Positions 33,217-40,598 of a DNA stretch of 41,440 bases are shown here, in pieces. The stretch lies in assembly GCA_026126215.1 (NCBI GenBank), contig JAHCJQ010000018.1, positions 1 to 41,440 of the forward strand, written 5' to 3'. Every line of letters begins with the position of its first letter. Within the stretch, counting starts at the first letter, position 1. The notes below the pieces were generated by a model. It did not search any database. It saw only the letters and a list, made by a program, of their open reading frames with translations, and had not been told where the DNA came from. The stretch comes from Alphaproteobacteria bacterium (lineage in GTDB: Bacteria; Pseudomonadota; Alphaproteobacteria; Ferrovibrionales; Ferrovibrionaceae). The position numbers were made by a program, and so were the translations under genes.

Positions 33217-34002
33217 TTACGGCTTCCCGACCGTCTTGCTCCGCGGCTTACCGCCGGCCTGCGACTTGGGAATGGTAAGCATGTCGCAAGCCGCGAGGAG
33301 CTGCCGCGCATAGGCGACCGCCGGGACCCGCACCCAGTCGCGCCGCACGCGGACCAGCACGAAGGCGACGTAGAGCGCGATGAGGACCGTCGCGGCGGCA
33401 GTCTCGGCCGGAGGGACCACACCGGCGATAACCCAAGACCAGGCGATTGCGGCGGCGCTGGCCGCCAGCGCCGTGATTGAGGTCGCCAATGAGAGCGGCT
33501 TCATCGCCCAGAAATTCCGCCGAAAGCCGTAATTGACATTCTCCTCGAAGATCAGCGCGAACCGCTTCGTGTCGCGTGTCTGCGCAAGAAGCCAAGCGCA
33601 TCCCGCCTCGTACGCCCGGTCGGCGGCCTGCGGATCGCGAGATTCCTCCTCTGCGTTCGGGAGAACGAGACCGGAAACTGCATTGCAAAGAAACGCGTGG
33701 TAGCGCGCCTTGAGTTCCGCTGGCAGGAGAGTGTCGCGGTGACGGAGCGCCGCGACCGAGGGCTGGCCGCCCCAGGCAGCGTAGAGCGTCGGCTGTAACT
33801 GGCTGCCACGATCCCGCGCAAGCTGCGCGAGCCAGACCATCGCTCCGCAGAATCCGAGCAACGTCAGGAGCGCGGGAACCACGCCGCGCAGTGCCGGGAA
33901 CCAAGCAAAAGAAATGAGCAACGCCGGCAGCGCCACCAGCAGCGCCGGCATCAGACGCGCCTCGCGGTTATATCGGTCGCGGATAAGGTTTTCGATGTTC
34001 AA
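33217..34002 (-). CDS. Four-helix membrane protein of the E2-E1-JAB operon
   Basis: A 261-residue protein starting at TTG 34002, which overlaps the upstream stop codon (TTGA) with GGAGG 4 nt before it. Helices at about 17-36 and 41-61, a soluble segment of about 110 residues, then helices at about 171-197 and 200-218. The soluble part has a family-like conserved look (ARYHAFLCNAVSGLVLPNAE; TRDTKRFALIFEENVNYGFR). The tail ends SQAGGKPRSKTVGKP, with an internal Gly-Gly at 250-251. As the last gene of a conjugation-type operon it is a candidate membrane effector, by analogy with transmembrane effectors of CBASS. I do not know a family name. Confidence 0.82.
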   Translation of the reverse strand: MNIENLIRDRYNREARLMPALLVALPALLISFAWFPALRGVVPALLTLLGFCGAMVWLAQLARDRGSQLQPTLYAAWGGQPSVAALRHRDTLLPAELKARYHAFLCNAVSGLVLPNAEEESRDPQAADRAYEAGCAWLLAQTRDTKRFALIFEENVNYGFRRNFWAMKPLSLATSITALAASAAAIAWSWVIAGVVPPAETAAATVLIALYVAFVLVRVRRDWVRVPAVAYARQLLAACDMLTIPKSQAGGKPRSKTVGKP

Positions 34003-36431
34003 CGCGCCTCCACCGCGACCCGAAACCGGCCGCGAACAAGCAAGCCGTCCGTGCCAGCCTCGAAGACATGAGGATAGACGCCGCGCGGCGTAACCACGAC
34101 GATATGCGTCGGCAGAGGCACGAGGTCTAGCACTCGCTTCAATCGCGAGGCGGCCACCAGGTCCGTGATGCTGAGGTCCGGCCCGCCGCCCGGATGGGTA
34201 TGCCACTCGCCGACATAGCCAAGCAATCCGCCGCTGCGCCGCTCGATATCGGCCACGGCCTCGGGCAAATCGTCGACACCGCGCACGAACGCCATCGGCG
34301 TTCCCTCGCTGTCGCGCGGCGCATCGAGCAGCCGGGTGACGTAGACGGTCCGCCGTTTGGCATGCACCATTCCTATCATCAATCCGCCGGTTTCGCTCGG
34401 CCGGGCTTGGCGGAGCGCGTCTCGCATCCGATCGACAAGCCCACCGGCGAACCGCACCTGCCATCTGGGATCGTTCCGTGCCGTGGCGATGGTCACGGCG
34501 GACACCTTGCGTTCATCGGCCCGCGCGGCGCCGCCCTCCTCGAGCACCGTCCGGTAGATCACCCCGCCGGCGCGGGGATCAATCTCCGTGGCGGATAGGC
34601 GGGCGCGGAGCCGGCCTGCCATGCCAGCCGCATGGAAAGAGGCAGTCTCGTCGGCAAGCCGCATCGTTGCCGAGCCGCAGCTGAGACCGATTTGGATCTC
34701 CTCCAGTCCGGAGCCGACTTGGGATTCCCGCGCCTCGCGCGTCACGGTTAGCCACCGCGATACGGCGGGATCGTCCAGCGCGAAATCGAAGAGCGCGGCC
34801 TGCAAATCGTCGAGGCGTGGGTTGCGGCCAGGCCCCTCAAGCGACAGCAGCCCCAGCCGGCCTCGGTCTCCAATCTCGAGGCGCACCACCGAAAGCGTCG
34901 CTGGAAGCGGCGCACCGACCAGCATGTTGAAGACCTGGACGGACGCCGTGGCGTCGACCAGATGGGAGTGCGCCTCGAGCTCGGCTTGCCGGTCTCCGAG
35001 CAGATAATCGAGCGCGTCGGCGGTATTGGCCGTGATCCCGAGGGCCTCCTCGGTCTGACCGGGGTAGAGCTCGACGATTTGTTCCTTGAGCGCCTCCGAT
35101 TTCGCCATGCCGATGCGCCGCCCCCCGAGCGCGTGCCGCACGACATTGTGAGGCGACAACAGGGCGGGATCGACAAGAGTCAGCGAGGTCTGGCCGCTTC
35201 GCCCGAAATGGAGTGCCAGCTTCGACCCGAGCGCCCCGCAACCCAGCAGCAGCGTCCGCGGGATCGCGACGTCCCGCGCATGCGATGAAAGGTGCCGGGC
35301 GAACGGTGGCGTTAGCGGCGTGCGGTGATCGGCAACGTATACCGTCGCGCCGAGGTCCCAAGCACCGTTCTTTGGCCAATGCTCGCCGCCGGCGATAATG
35401 AGGAAGGTGATGAGCTCGATGTCGCCGCCCGCGCCGAGTACCGGCCGCGGGCGGCGGATCGCGACCGTGACCGGGACGCCGCCGAGCAGATGGAAGTCCC
35501 CGTCGAGATAGATTGTCAGCGCGTCCCGCGATGGAATGCCAAGCCGTTCGGTCCAGGCAATCAACCCGTCGAGTGTGTCGGGCAACTCGGCGAAATGCTC
35601 ATCGGTCACAGTGTCGGCATTGGCCCAGGCGAGCACGCCGAAGAGCCGCTTCTTGAACAGCTTCTTGTAGGCATCGTTGTCGGCGAGTTCGTTGATTACG
35701 CGCGCCAGCGTCAGCTGCGTTTGGGCCTCGTCCGGTGGTACGACCGTCACCGACCGCGCCGTGTAGCCGCTCATCCCGATCGCCGCCTCCGCTTCCTTAT
35801 CGAGAAGCTCGTAGGCGACAAGCCGGAACCCGGCCGAGCCGTCGTGGTCGGCCCAAGCTGCCGTGACGGTGCCGGTGAACGCGACTGGGTCGAACACCGT
35901 CTGCCCGAACGGATCGTATGGCCGCGTCGGCTCGAACAGATCGCGATGCGGTATCAGGCGCCCACGCGCCGCGTCTCGCAGCCAGAACCGCACCCGGCCG
36001 ACGAGATCAAGCACGGCATGCTCGGCAAACCATGCGTCGAGGCTGCCGCGATGCAGGCAGAAGTTTGCCGCCGCGCCCGGCTTGGTTGGATTGAGATGCG
36101 GCAGTTTCGATTTCGGAAAATCTTTGCGGTCGGACCATGCCGATGGCGCCTTGAAGGGATAGCGCTTGCGGTCAAACAGCAGAAAGACCGGCTCGCGCGC
36201 GCGGATGTCGATGGCGCCGATCGGACCACGGCTTGGCAGTTCGACGCCGACCTCCAGGGGCACGGCCACGTAGTCCTTGTTCCAGTACAGCGCGGGAACC
36301 GGTTGATCCGGGAACGCCGCCCGCAGCGCTGCGACTGCCTCCGCAATCGCCGCGCTCAGCCTCGCCGGATCGTCCGGCGTCTGCGTCGCGGTATGGCGCT
36401 CGAGCGGCGGCGCCTTCTCATCGGCGGCCAT
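33999..36431 (-). CDS. E2-E1-JAB triple-domain ubiquitin-like conjugation protein
   Basis: An 810-residue fusion. Residues about 25-160 are an E2-like domain: YPFKAP (91-96), HLNP (112-115) and the presumed catalytic Cys125 in FCLHRGSLDAW. Residues about 385-610 are a ThiF/E1 domain: LLLGCGALGSKLALHFG (394-410), the ATP-binding Asp421/Asn429 in LTLVDPALLSPHN, HLVDATASVQ (490-499) and the presumed thioester Cys585 in LSCGSATMRLAD. Residues about 660-800 are a JAB/JAMM protease: Glu680, His744, His746, Ser754, Asp757 in EWHTHPGGGPDLSITD. All key residues are present. It overlaps the MBL gene by 14 bp and the membrane-protein gene by 4 bp. Such proteins activate, transfer and trim a C-terminal-glycine protein; the modifier here is not visible. 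Confidence 0.93.
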   Translation of the reverse strand: MAADEKAPPLERHTATQTPDDPARLSAAIAEAVAALRAAFPDQPVPALYWNKDYVAVPLEVGVELPSRGPIGAIDIRAREPVFLLFDRKRYPFKAPSAWSDRKDFPKSKLPHLNPTKPGAAANFCLHRGSLDAWFAEHAVLDLVGRVRFWLRDAARGRLIPHRDLFEPTRPYDPFGQTVFDPVAFTGTVTAAWADHDGSAGFRLVAYELLDKEAEAAIGMSGYTARSVTVVPPDEAQTQLTLARVINELADNDAYKKLFKKRLFGVLAWANADTVTDEHFAELPDTLDGLIAWTERLGIPSRDALTIYLDGDFHLLGGVPVTVAIRRPRPVLGAGGDIELITFLIIAGGEHWPKNGAWDLGATVYVADHRTPLTPPFARHLSSHARDVAIPRTLLLGCGALGSKLALHFGRSGQTSLTLVDPALLSPHNVVRHALGGRRIGMAKSEALKEQIVELYPGQTEEALGITANTADALDYLLGDRQAELEAHSHLVDATASVQVFNMLVGAPLPATLSVVRLEIGDRGRLGLLSLEGPGRNPRLDDLQAALFDFALDDPAVSRWLTVTREARESQVGSGLEEIQIGLSCGSATMRLADETASFHAAGMAGRLRARLSATEIDPRAGGVIYRTVLEEGGAARADERKVSAVTIATARNDPRWQVRFAGGLVDRMRDALRQARPSETGGLMIGMVHAKRRTVYVTRLLDAPRDSEGTPMAFVRGVDDLPEAVADIERRSGGLLGYVGEWHTHPGGGPDLSITDLVAASRLKRVLDLVPLPTHIVVVTPRGVYPHVFEAGTDGLLVRGRFRVAVEAR

Positions 36432-37578
36432 AGGTCTGCGGCGTTCCGACCGCGGCCTTTACCGCCGCGGACGACGCGACGGCGCTAGCGGCGGGAGCCT
36501 CCTCCAGTACAGGGCCGTTGGCGCTGATGGAGAACTCGATCGGCAACGGCCGTTTCTCGCTTGGGGTTTCCGCGGTGACGTGGAAGCGGTCGGCACCAAC
36601 CTCTTTCTTATAAAGCTTCGCCGCGGCCCAATGGGGCGGATTGTCGTCATCATTGCGGATGGGCTTGCACGACGCCACGATCCGGGCGCCCTGCCGCGCT
36701 TTCGCCAGGATCTCGAGCGAGGCGTCGGCAGGCACCTTGTTGTCCTTGTAGGGCTGCTCGCTGAAGAAGGTCCAAGAGCAGTGGTGCGGCGACAGGAACA
36801 GGTCCCATTGCAGCGTCGATTCGTCATCGCTGCGCTCAAGGATCTTTTCCCAGATCGCGGCCCCAGCATCACCGCCGAAGAATGCGAGGGCGGCCGCTGG
36901 CGTGCCCTCAACATCGAACCTGGCCTGCAGCACGAGGCTGGTGTCGTTGCGCTCGCTCCAGGCCGCATCGGTCTCGAGCTTGAATGGTGCATGGACGAAG
37001 AAGCAGAAGTCGGTCTTCAGCTTGCCATCGATCACATGGACGTAAGTCCCCGGCACCGTGGTGACATGGTCCAGACCCTTGCGGTCAGGGTTGTCCGTGT
37101 AGCCGATGATGCGGATCCGATTGCCCGGATTGTCACGCCCTGCGGCGCGCGCCTTATGCAAGTCCATGCGGCGGAGCGCCTCCTTGCGAAAGGCCTGCGC
37201 CGAGTCGCACAACTCGTCCTCGTGGGGCGAGAAAATGCGGGGCGTGAACCAGAGCTCGTCGATGAGAAGGAGTCCTTTCTTGGCGTGTCCGTCGCCGTAG
37301 GAAGCGGGGTCGCCCGTGTAGAAGGTGGCCTCGAACCCGCGGCAATGGTCCTGATCGGCATGCGTGAGAATGAAGGCGTCGATATGAGGGATCTTGCCGT
37401 TCAGCTTCTTGCCATATTTCAGCAAATGCGCGTGCACGTCGTACCGGGACTCCTCGTCCTCGTCGCGCGAATCCTCGGTGACGTTGCAGTCGATCAAAAC
37501 CTGCGTGTCGTCGGACAATGTGATCAGGCTGCAATCGCCGTTGCCGACGGGGAAATGGGTAATCCTAGGGTCCTGCAT
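36418..37578 (-). CDS. MBL-fold (ComEC-like) protein of the E2-E1-JAB operon
   Basis: A 386-residue metallo-beta-lactamase-fold protein. ATG 37578 is chosen (GAGG about 10 nt upstream); 20 more codons are open upstream but lack family resemblance. Fold motifs: FPVGNGDCSLITL and QVLIDCN near the N-terminus, the metal site THADQDH (His73, Asp75, Asp77, His78), later FFGGDAGAAIW and LFLSPHHCSW. The layout resembles the MBL domain of ComEC/Rec2 and related nucleases or hydrolases. Residues after about 350 form an Ala-rich tail. It is the first gene of the operon. Nuclease or phosphodiesterase activity is inferred from the fold. Confidence 0.9.
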   Translation of the reverse strand: MQDPRITHFPVGNGDCSLITLSDDTQVLIDCNVTEDSRDEDEESRYDVHAHLLKYGKKLNGKIPHIDAFILTHADQDHCRGFEATFYTGDPASYGDGHAKKGLLLIDELWFTPRIFSPHEDELCDSAQAFRKEALRRMDLHKARAAGRDNPGNRIRIIGYTDNPDRKGLDHVTTVPGTYVHVIDGKLKTDFCFFVHAPFKLETDAAWSERNDTSLVLQARFDVEGTPAAALAFFGGDAGAAIWEKILERSDDESTLQWDLFLSPHHCSWTFFSEQPYKDNKVPADASLEILAKARQGARIVASCKPIRNDDDNPPHWAAAKLYKKEVGADRFHVTAETPSEKRPLPIEFSISANGPVLEEAPAASAVASSAAVKAAVGTPQTYGRR

Positions 37579-37675
37579 GGGTCCAAAACCTCGTTGTCTG
37601 GTCTGTCGGGATACACCCGGTCGGCGGCCCACCGGCATCTATCTAGGAAACCCGGGACCGCATTTCAAGGCCTTT

Positions 37676-37711
37676 GTTTACAGTCCGTCAGATATCATAT
37701 AGATTGTAAAC
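37676..37711 (+). promoter_or_regulatory. 36-bp dyad overlapping the promoter of the XRE-ImmA gene
   Basis: GTTTACAGT (37676-37684) and ATTGTAAAC (37703-37711) are inverted copies (8 of 9) separated by 18 nt. Within it, TTTACA (37677-37682) and TAGATT (37700-37705), 17 nt apart, form a plausible promoter for the gene starting at 37734. The other direction may use TTGAAA (37668-37663) with a weak TAGATA (37645-37640) for the MBL operon. The dyad is a natural operator for the XRE domain. Confidence 0.55.
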
Positions 37712-37733
37712 TGCGATATGAAGGAGAAAAACC

Positions 37734-38816
37734 ATGATTGGCCAACGACTTAAGCTGTCTAGGGCTGCTGCTGGCCTCTCTCTGCGAGATTTGGAGGCCA
37801 AGATTGGAAACCTAGTTACCGCCCAGGCGATCGGCAAGTACGAGCGCAATGAGGCGATGCCGGGGTCTCGCGTTCTAATCGCGCTGGCCGATGCGCTCGA
37901 CGTTTCGGTCGATTATCTGCTCGCCGATCAAGAATTGGTGCTCGACGGCGTCGAATTCCGCAAGAAGGCGATCACGAGCCGGCGTGAAGAAGCTCAGGTG
38001 GTGGCGAAAGTCATCCATCTGCTGGAGCGGTATTTGCTGGTCGAGCAGTTGCTCGACCTGCCGAGCGTTCAATGGGACCGGCCCCGTGAGGCGCCTTACC
38101 CAGTCCGCGCTGTCGACGAGGCCGACCGTGCTGCGCGCAGTGTGCGTCAAGCTTGGGGCCTGGGACTCGACCCGATTCCTAATCTAATGGAGCTCCTGGA
38201 GGAGCGCGGTATCAAGGTACTCTCGATTGAGCTCGACAATATCGATGGAATGACGGCGCGGGTTGGACGTGCGGGCAAGCAAGCACTGCCTGTTATTCTC
38301 GTCAACGCGCGCGACTGGCGCGAGCGACAGCGTTTTACCCTGGCACACGAGCTCGGCCACATGGTGCTCGACATCGCCCCTGGCGTCGACGAAGAGAAGG
38401 CGTCACACCGATTTGCCGGCGCATTCCTGATGCCCGCAGAAACCCTTTGGTCCGAGATCGGAAAACACCGGACGTCCATCAGTCTCGGGGAATTGCTGCG
38501 GCTCAAAGAGCTGTTCGGAGCAAGCTTTCAGGCCATTACCTATCGTTGCCGAGACCTTGGTATCTTTCCGGAAGCGCTGTTCCGCAACCTGTTTAAGGTC
38601 TATTCCGAGCGGGGCTGGCGATCACCGCCCTTCAGGGAGCCAGGGGCGGTGGCCGCCGAACGGCCCAGCCGGTTTGAACGGCTATGCTATCGGGCGTTAG
38701 CGGAAGGTGCGATCTCCGAGTCGAAAGTCGCCGAGCTCTTAGGCGTATCAGTCCATGAGCTCAACCAGCGCATGGAAGCACCGATCGCTGGAACCACGGC
38801 GCCGGCTCTAGCGTGA
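37734..38816 (+). CDS. XRE-ImmA/IrrE regulator-metallopeptidase
   Basis: A 360-residue fusion. Residues 1-65 are an XRE helix-turn-helix (LSRAAAGLSLRDLEAKIGNL, then ALDVSVDYLLADQ). Residues about 130-290 are an ImmA/IrrE zinc peptidase with the HELGH motif at 205-209, third ligand near Glu220/221, and ASHRFAGAFLMP. ATG 37734 follows AAGGAG. Related proteins cleave a repressor or act as protease-controlled transcription switches after DNA damage or phage attack; CapH-CapP does this for CBASS as separate proteins. It is divergent from the MBL-E2-E1-JAB operon and followed after 12 bp by a PIN gene. Whether it controls the operon, the PIN protein or both is inference. Confidence 0.92.
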   Translation: MIGQRLKLSRAAAGLSLRDLEAKIGNLVTAQAIGKYERNEAMPGSRVLIALADALDVSVDYLLADQELVLDGVEFRKKAITSRREEAQVVAKVIHLLERYLLVEQLLDLPSVQWDRPREAPYPVRAVDEADRAARSVRQAWGLGLDPIPNLMELLEERGIKVLSIELDNIDGMTARVGRAGKQALPVILVNARDWRERQRFTLAHELGHMVLDIAPGVDEEKASHRFAGAFLMPAETLWSEIGKHRTSISLGELLRLKELFGASFQAITYRCRDLGIFPEALFRNLFKVYSERGWRSPPFREPGAVAAERPSRFERLCYRALAEGAISESKVAELLGVSVHELNQRMEAPIAGTTAPALA

Positions 38817-38828
38817 GCTTCCCATAGG

Positions 38829-39329
38829 ATGCCGTTCCTCGTTTCGGATACCTCGGTGCTGATCGACTTGGAGCGCGGAACCCTACTCGAAGCCGCGTTC
38901 CGATTGCCAGATACCCTCGTAGTGCCGGATCTCCTGTACGAGCGGGAACTGAAACAGCAAGGCGGAGCTCGGCTTCAGGAACTCGGTTTACGCGTCGAGG
39001 AATTGTCTGCCGAGATGCTGGCCGTTGCAGTCGGTGTTCTTCGTGCAAATCCGCTTCTGTCGGCGGCAGACTGCTTCGCGCTCACGCTCGCCGAAGCCAA
39101 TGGATGGACGCTGTTGACGGGTGATGGGCCTTTGCGGGCGCTCGCTCTTGCTCAGAAGCTGGAATGCCACGGAGTGCTCTGGTTGCTCGACAGAATGCTG
39201 GACGCCGAGGCCGCAACCGCCGCAACGCTCCATCTTGGGCTGACAGCCATTGCCGAACACCCGCGCTGCCGGCTGCCGCCTCGCGAGGTGAGATTACGGC
39301 TCGAGCGCTACGCAGCAGCCCGCGGTTAA
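38829..39329 (+). CDS. PIN-domain-like protein, candidate RNase toxin
   Basis: A 166-residue protein with a PIN-like acidic set: Asp7 (FLVSDTSVLIDLERG), Glu40 (LLYERELK), Asp81 (LSAADCFALTLAEA) and Asp99 (WTLLTGDGPLR). The final motif matches the PIN pattern of a hydrophobic strand followed by TGD. It lies 12 bp after the XRE-ImmA gene and 24 bp before an unknown gene, all on one strand. PIN proteins are usually RNases in toxin-antitoxin pairs, and pairs of XRE-ImmA with PIN occur in other genomes. Toxicity is inferred. Confidence 0.85.
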   Translation: MPFLVSDTSVLIDLERGTLLEAAFRLPDTLVVPDLLYERELKQQGGARLQELGLRVEELSAEMLAVAVGVLRANPLLSAADCFALTLAEANGWTLLTGDGPLRALALAQKLECHGVLWLLDRMLDAEAATAATLHLGLTAIAEHPRCRLPPREVRLRLERYAAARG

Positions 39330-39353
39330 TCTAGCTGTGGAGAAGGCGAAACA

Positions 39354-39908
39354 ATGAACGAGCTGACGATCGCATTGACCTCTGACGAACAAGCATTGGT
39401 TGCCCAAATCAACTTTGATGCGCTGTCGCTCCGCCGCCAGGATGATGTGCGGCGCAACGGCGCAGTAGTCGCCGCACTGATGCGATCCCTTGCCATTCGC
39501 AAAGGAATTCCTGAAGCGCGGGTGCGCTACTTTAACGACCCGGAATATTTCGTTGGTGGACGCGGATCATCGCGACGCCAGATATTTGAGCGTAACGGCA
39601 CGCGCGGCGAGGAGATATTCAACCACCCGCACTTTCTGGAATATCTTCGATACTTCCTCTGTGGACCATCTTTGCCGTGCCAGGTCATCGAGGCATTTCG
39701 TGACGAAGTCGCCCATTGCGGCACCGTGACTTCTGGCGATGTGATTCCGCTTGGAAGACGGGCGCGCGAGCTCGCGCGTTCATGTCAGCCTGATCCTTCT
39801 TGGGTAGCTGAGGAATTTTACAAGTTGGCGCTCGATTGCGGGCTTTGGGTGTCGTACGCGCAGTCGGTGCGCAATGCCGTGAAGCAAGCCCGTCCCACCC
39901 GCCGCTAG
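39354..39908 (+). CDS. Unknown protein downstream of the XRE-ImmA/PIN pair
   Basis: A 184-residue soluble protein with a good ribosome site (GGAGAAGG before ATG 39354). It looks mostly helical, with RRNGAVVAALMRSLAIRKGI near the start, FNHPHFLEYLRYFLCGPSLP in the middle and a basic C-terminus. No motif I recognise is present and there are no membrane segments. It is the third gene of the XRE-ImmA-PIN transcript and the last gene before the right-hand repeat, so it is part of the cargo and not of the conjugation backbone. Confidence 0.8.
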   Translation: MNELTIALTSDEQALVAQINFDALSLRRQDDVRRNGAVVAALMRSLAIRKGIPEARVRYFNDPEYFVGGRGSSRRQIFERNGTRGEEIFNHPHFLEYLRYFLCGPSLPCQVIEAFRDEVAHCGTVTSGDVIPLGRRARELARSCQPDPSWVAEEFYKLALDCGLWVSYAQSVRNAVKQARPTRR

Positions 39909-39957
39909 TTTTGCTGTCTCGATATTTTGTCTTTCGCCAGATCGCGGCCGATTTCAG

Positions 39958-40278
39958 TCATTCAGGACGCCGCCTGTTCCAGACGAGCTGTGCCTCGTTC
40001 CCGTCCTCGGACTGGAACAGGGCGGCGCTGATGGGTTCCGGCAGGCTGGGGTCGTCGAGGCGGACGCGAAAGTAGTCCTTCGGGCTGTCGCCGCCGGAGC
40101 GCGCCGACCAGGCGTCGCCGACGCGGGACTGGCCGACGAAGACCCGGAACACCGGCGCGTTCTCGTTGTCGCGGTTGTCGTTCGGTACCAGCCGCACCTT
40201 CGTGTTGATCGTCAGTGTGTGGATGGAGCCGGTCCAGCCGCCGTCCTTGGCGGGCGTGAATGTGCCGATCACAGACAT
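39958..40278 (-). CDS. DUF736 family protein
   Basis: A 106-residue intact DUF736 protein (MSVIGTFTPAKDGGWTGSIH ... DYFRVRLDDPSLPEPISAAL ... QLVWNRRRPE). ATG 40278 is chosen because the family starts with MSVIG and a CAGGAGGAATAGG leader precedes it; the frame is open 19 codons further. It follows the DUF2274 gene by 4 bp, downstream of trbI, so it belongs to the conjugation operon. Function is unknown; the family is a regular companion of Trb-type systems in Proteobacteria. The frameshifted copy at 29186-29519 makes this the functional one. Confidence 0.92.
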   Translation of the reverse strand: MSVIGTFTPAKDGGWTGSIHTLTINTKVRLVPNDNRDNENAPVFRVFVGQSRVGDAWSARSGGDSPKDYFRVRLDDPSLPEPISAALFQSEDGNEAQLVWNRRRPE

Positions 40279-40363
40279 GGTCCTATTCCTCCTGGCTTGT
40301 GGTTGACGGGGGTTCGGATGGAGAGCGACGGGCACGGCGGTGCCGCGCCGTCTCGATAGGCGC
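39973..40363. repeat. Direct repeat, right copy (DUF736 + DUF2274 3' end)
   Basis: This is the right member of the duplication described at 29213-29605. Here the repeat is embedded in an uninterrupted trbI-DUF2274-DUF736 order, so this is the original backbone copy and the left one is derived. Confidence 0.88.
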
Positions 40364-40585
40364 GTCGAGCGATACCGCCTTTCGCGCCTTGGCGAAGCCG
40401 CGGTCGCTTTCCAGAAACGCGCCGAGCATGAACGGGATCAGATCGGCGACGGACTCGGCCTCTCCATAGGTCGCCCGATAGATCGCCGCGTATTCGCGCA
40501 GCGCCTGGTTGAGGTCGGGACTCACCGTGATGGTGATCTTGACCGGCGTCCGGTCCGGCAGCTTGCCGAGCCTCAGTTCGGTCAT
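40283..40585 (-). CDS. DUF2274 family protein
   Basis: A 100-residue protein with the family start MTELRLGKLPDRTPVKITI and a ribbon-helix-helix-like segment (LNQALREYAAIYRATYGEAE). It lies 13 bp after trbI and 4 bp before the DUF736 gene. DUF2274 genes regularly follow trbI in Trb-type conjugation loci. A small DNA-binding or regulatory role is plausible from the fold-like pattern but unproven. The last 27 codons are duplicated at 29524-29605. Confidence 0.9.
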   Translation of the reverse strand: MTELRLGKLPDRTPVKITITVSPDLNQALREYAAIYRATYGEAESVADLIPFMLGAFLESDRGFAKARKAVSLDAPIETARHRRARRSPSEPPSTTSQEE

Positions 40586-40598
40586 GGGCCTGCTCCTT

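Noticed and set aside
33217..39908. Standard CBASS locus
   Set aside because: E1, E2 and JAB domains and a membrane effector candidate are present, but no CD-NTase motif (GS...DxD) is found in any gene of the cargo.
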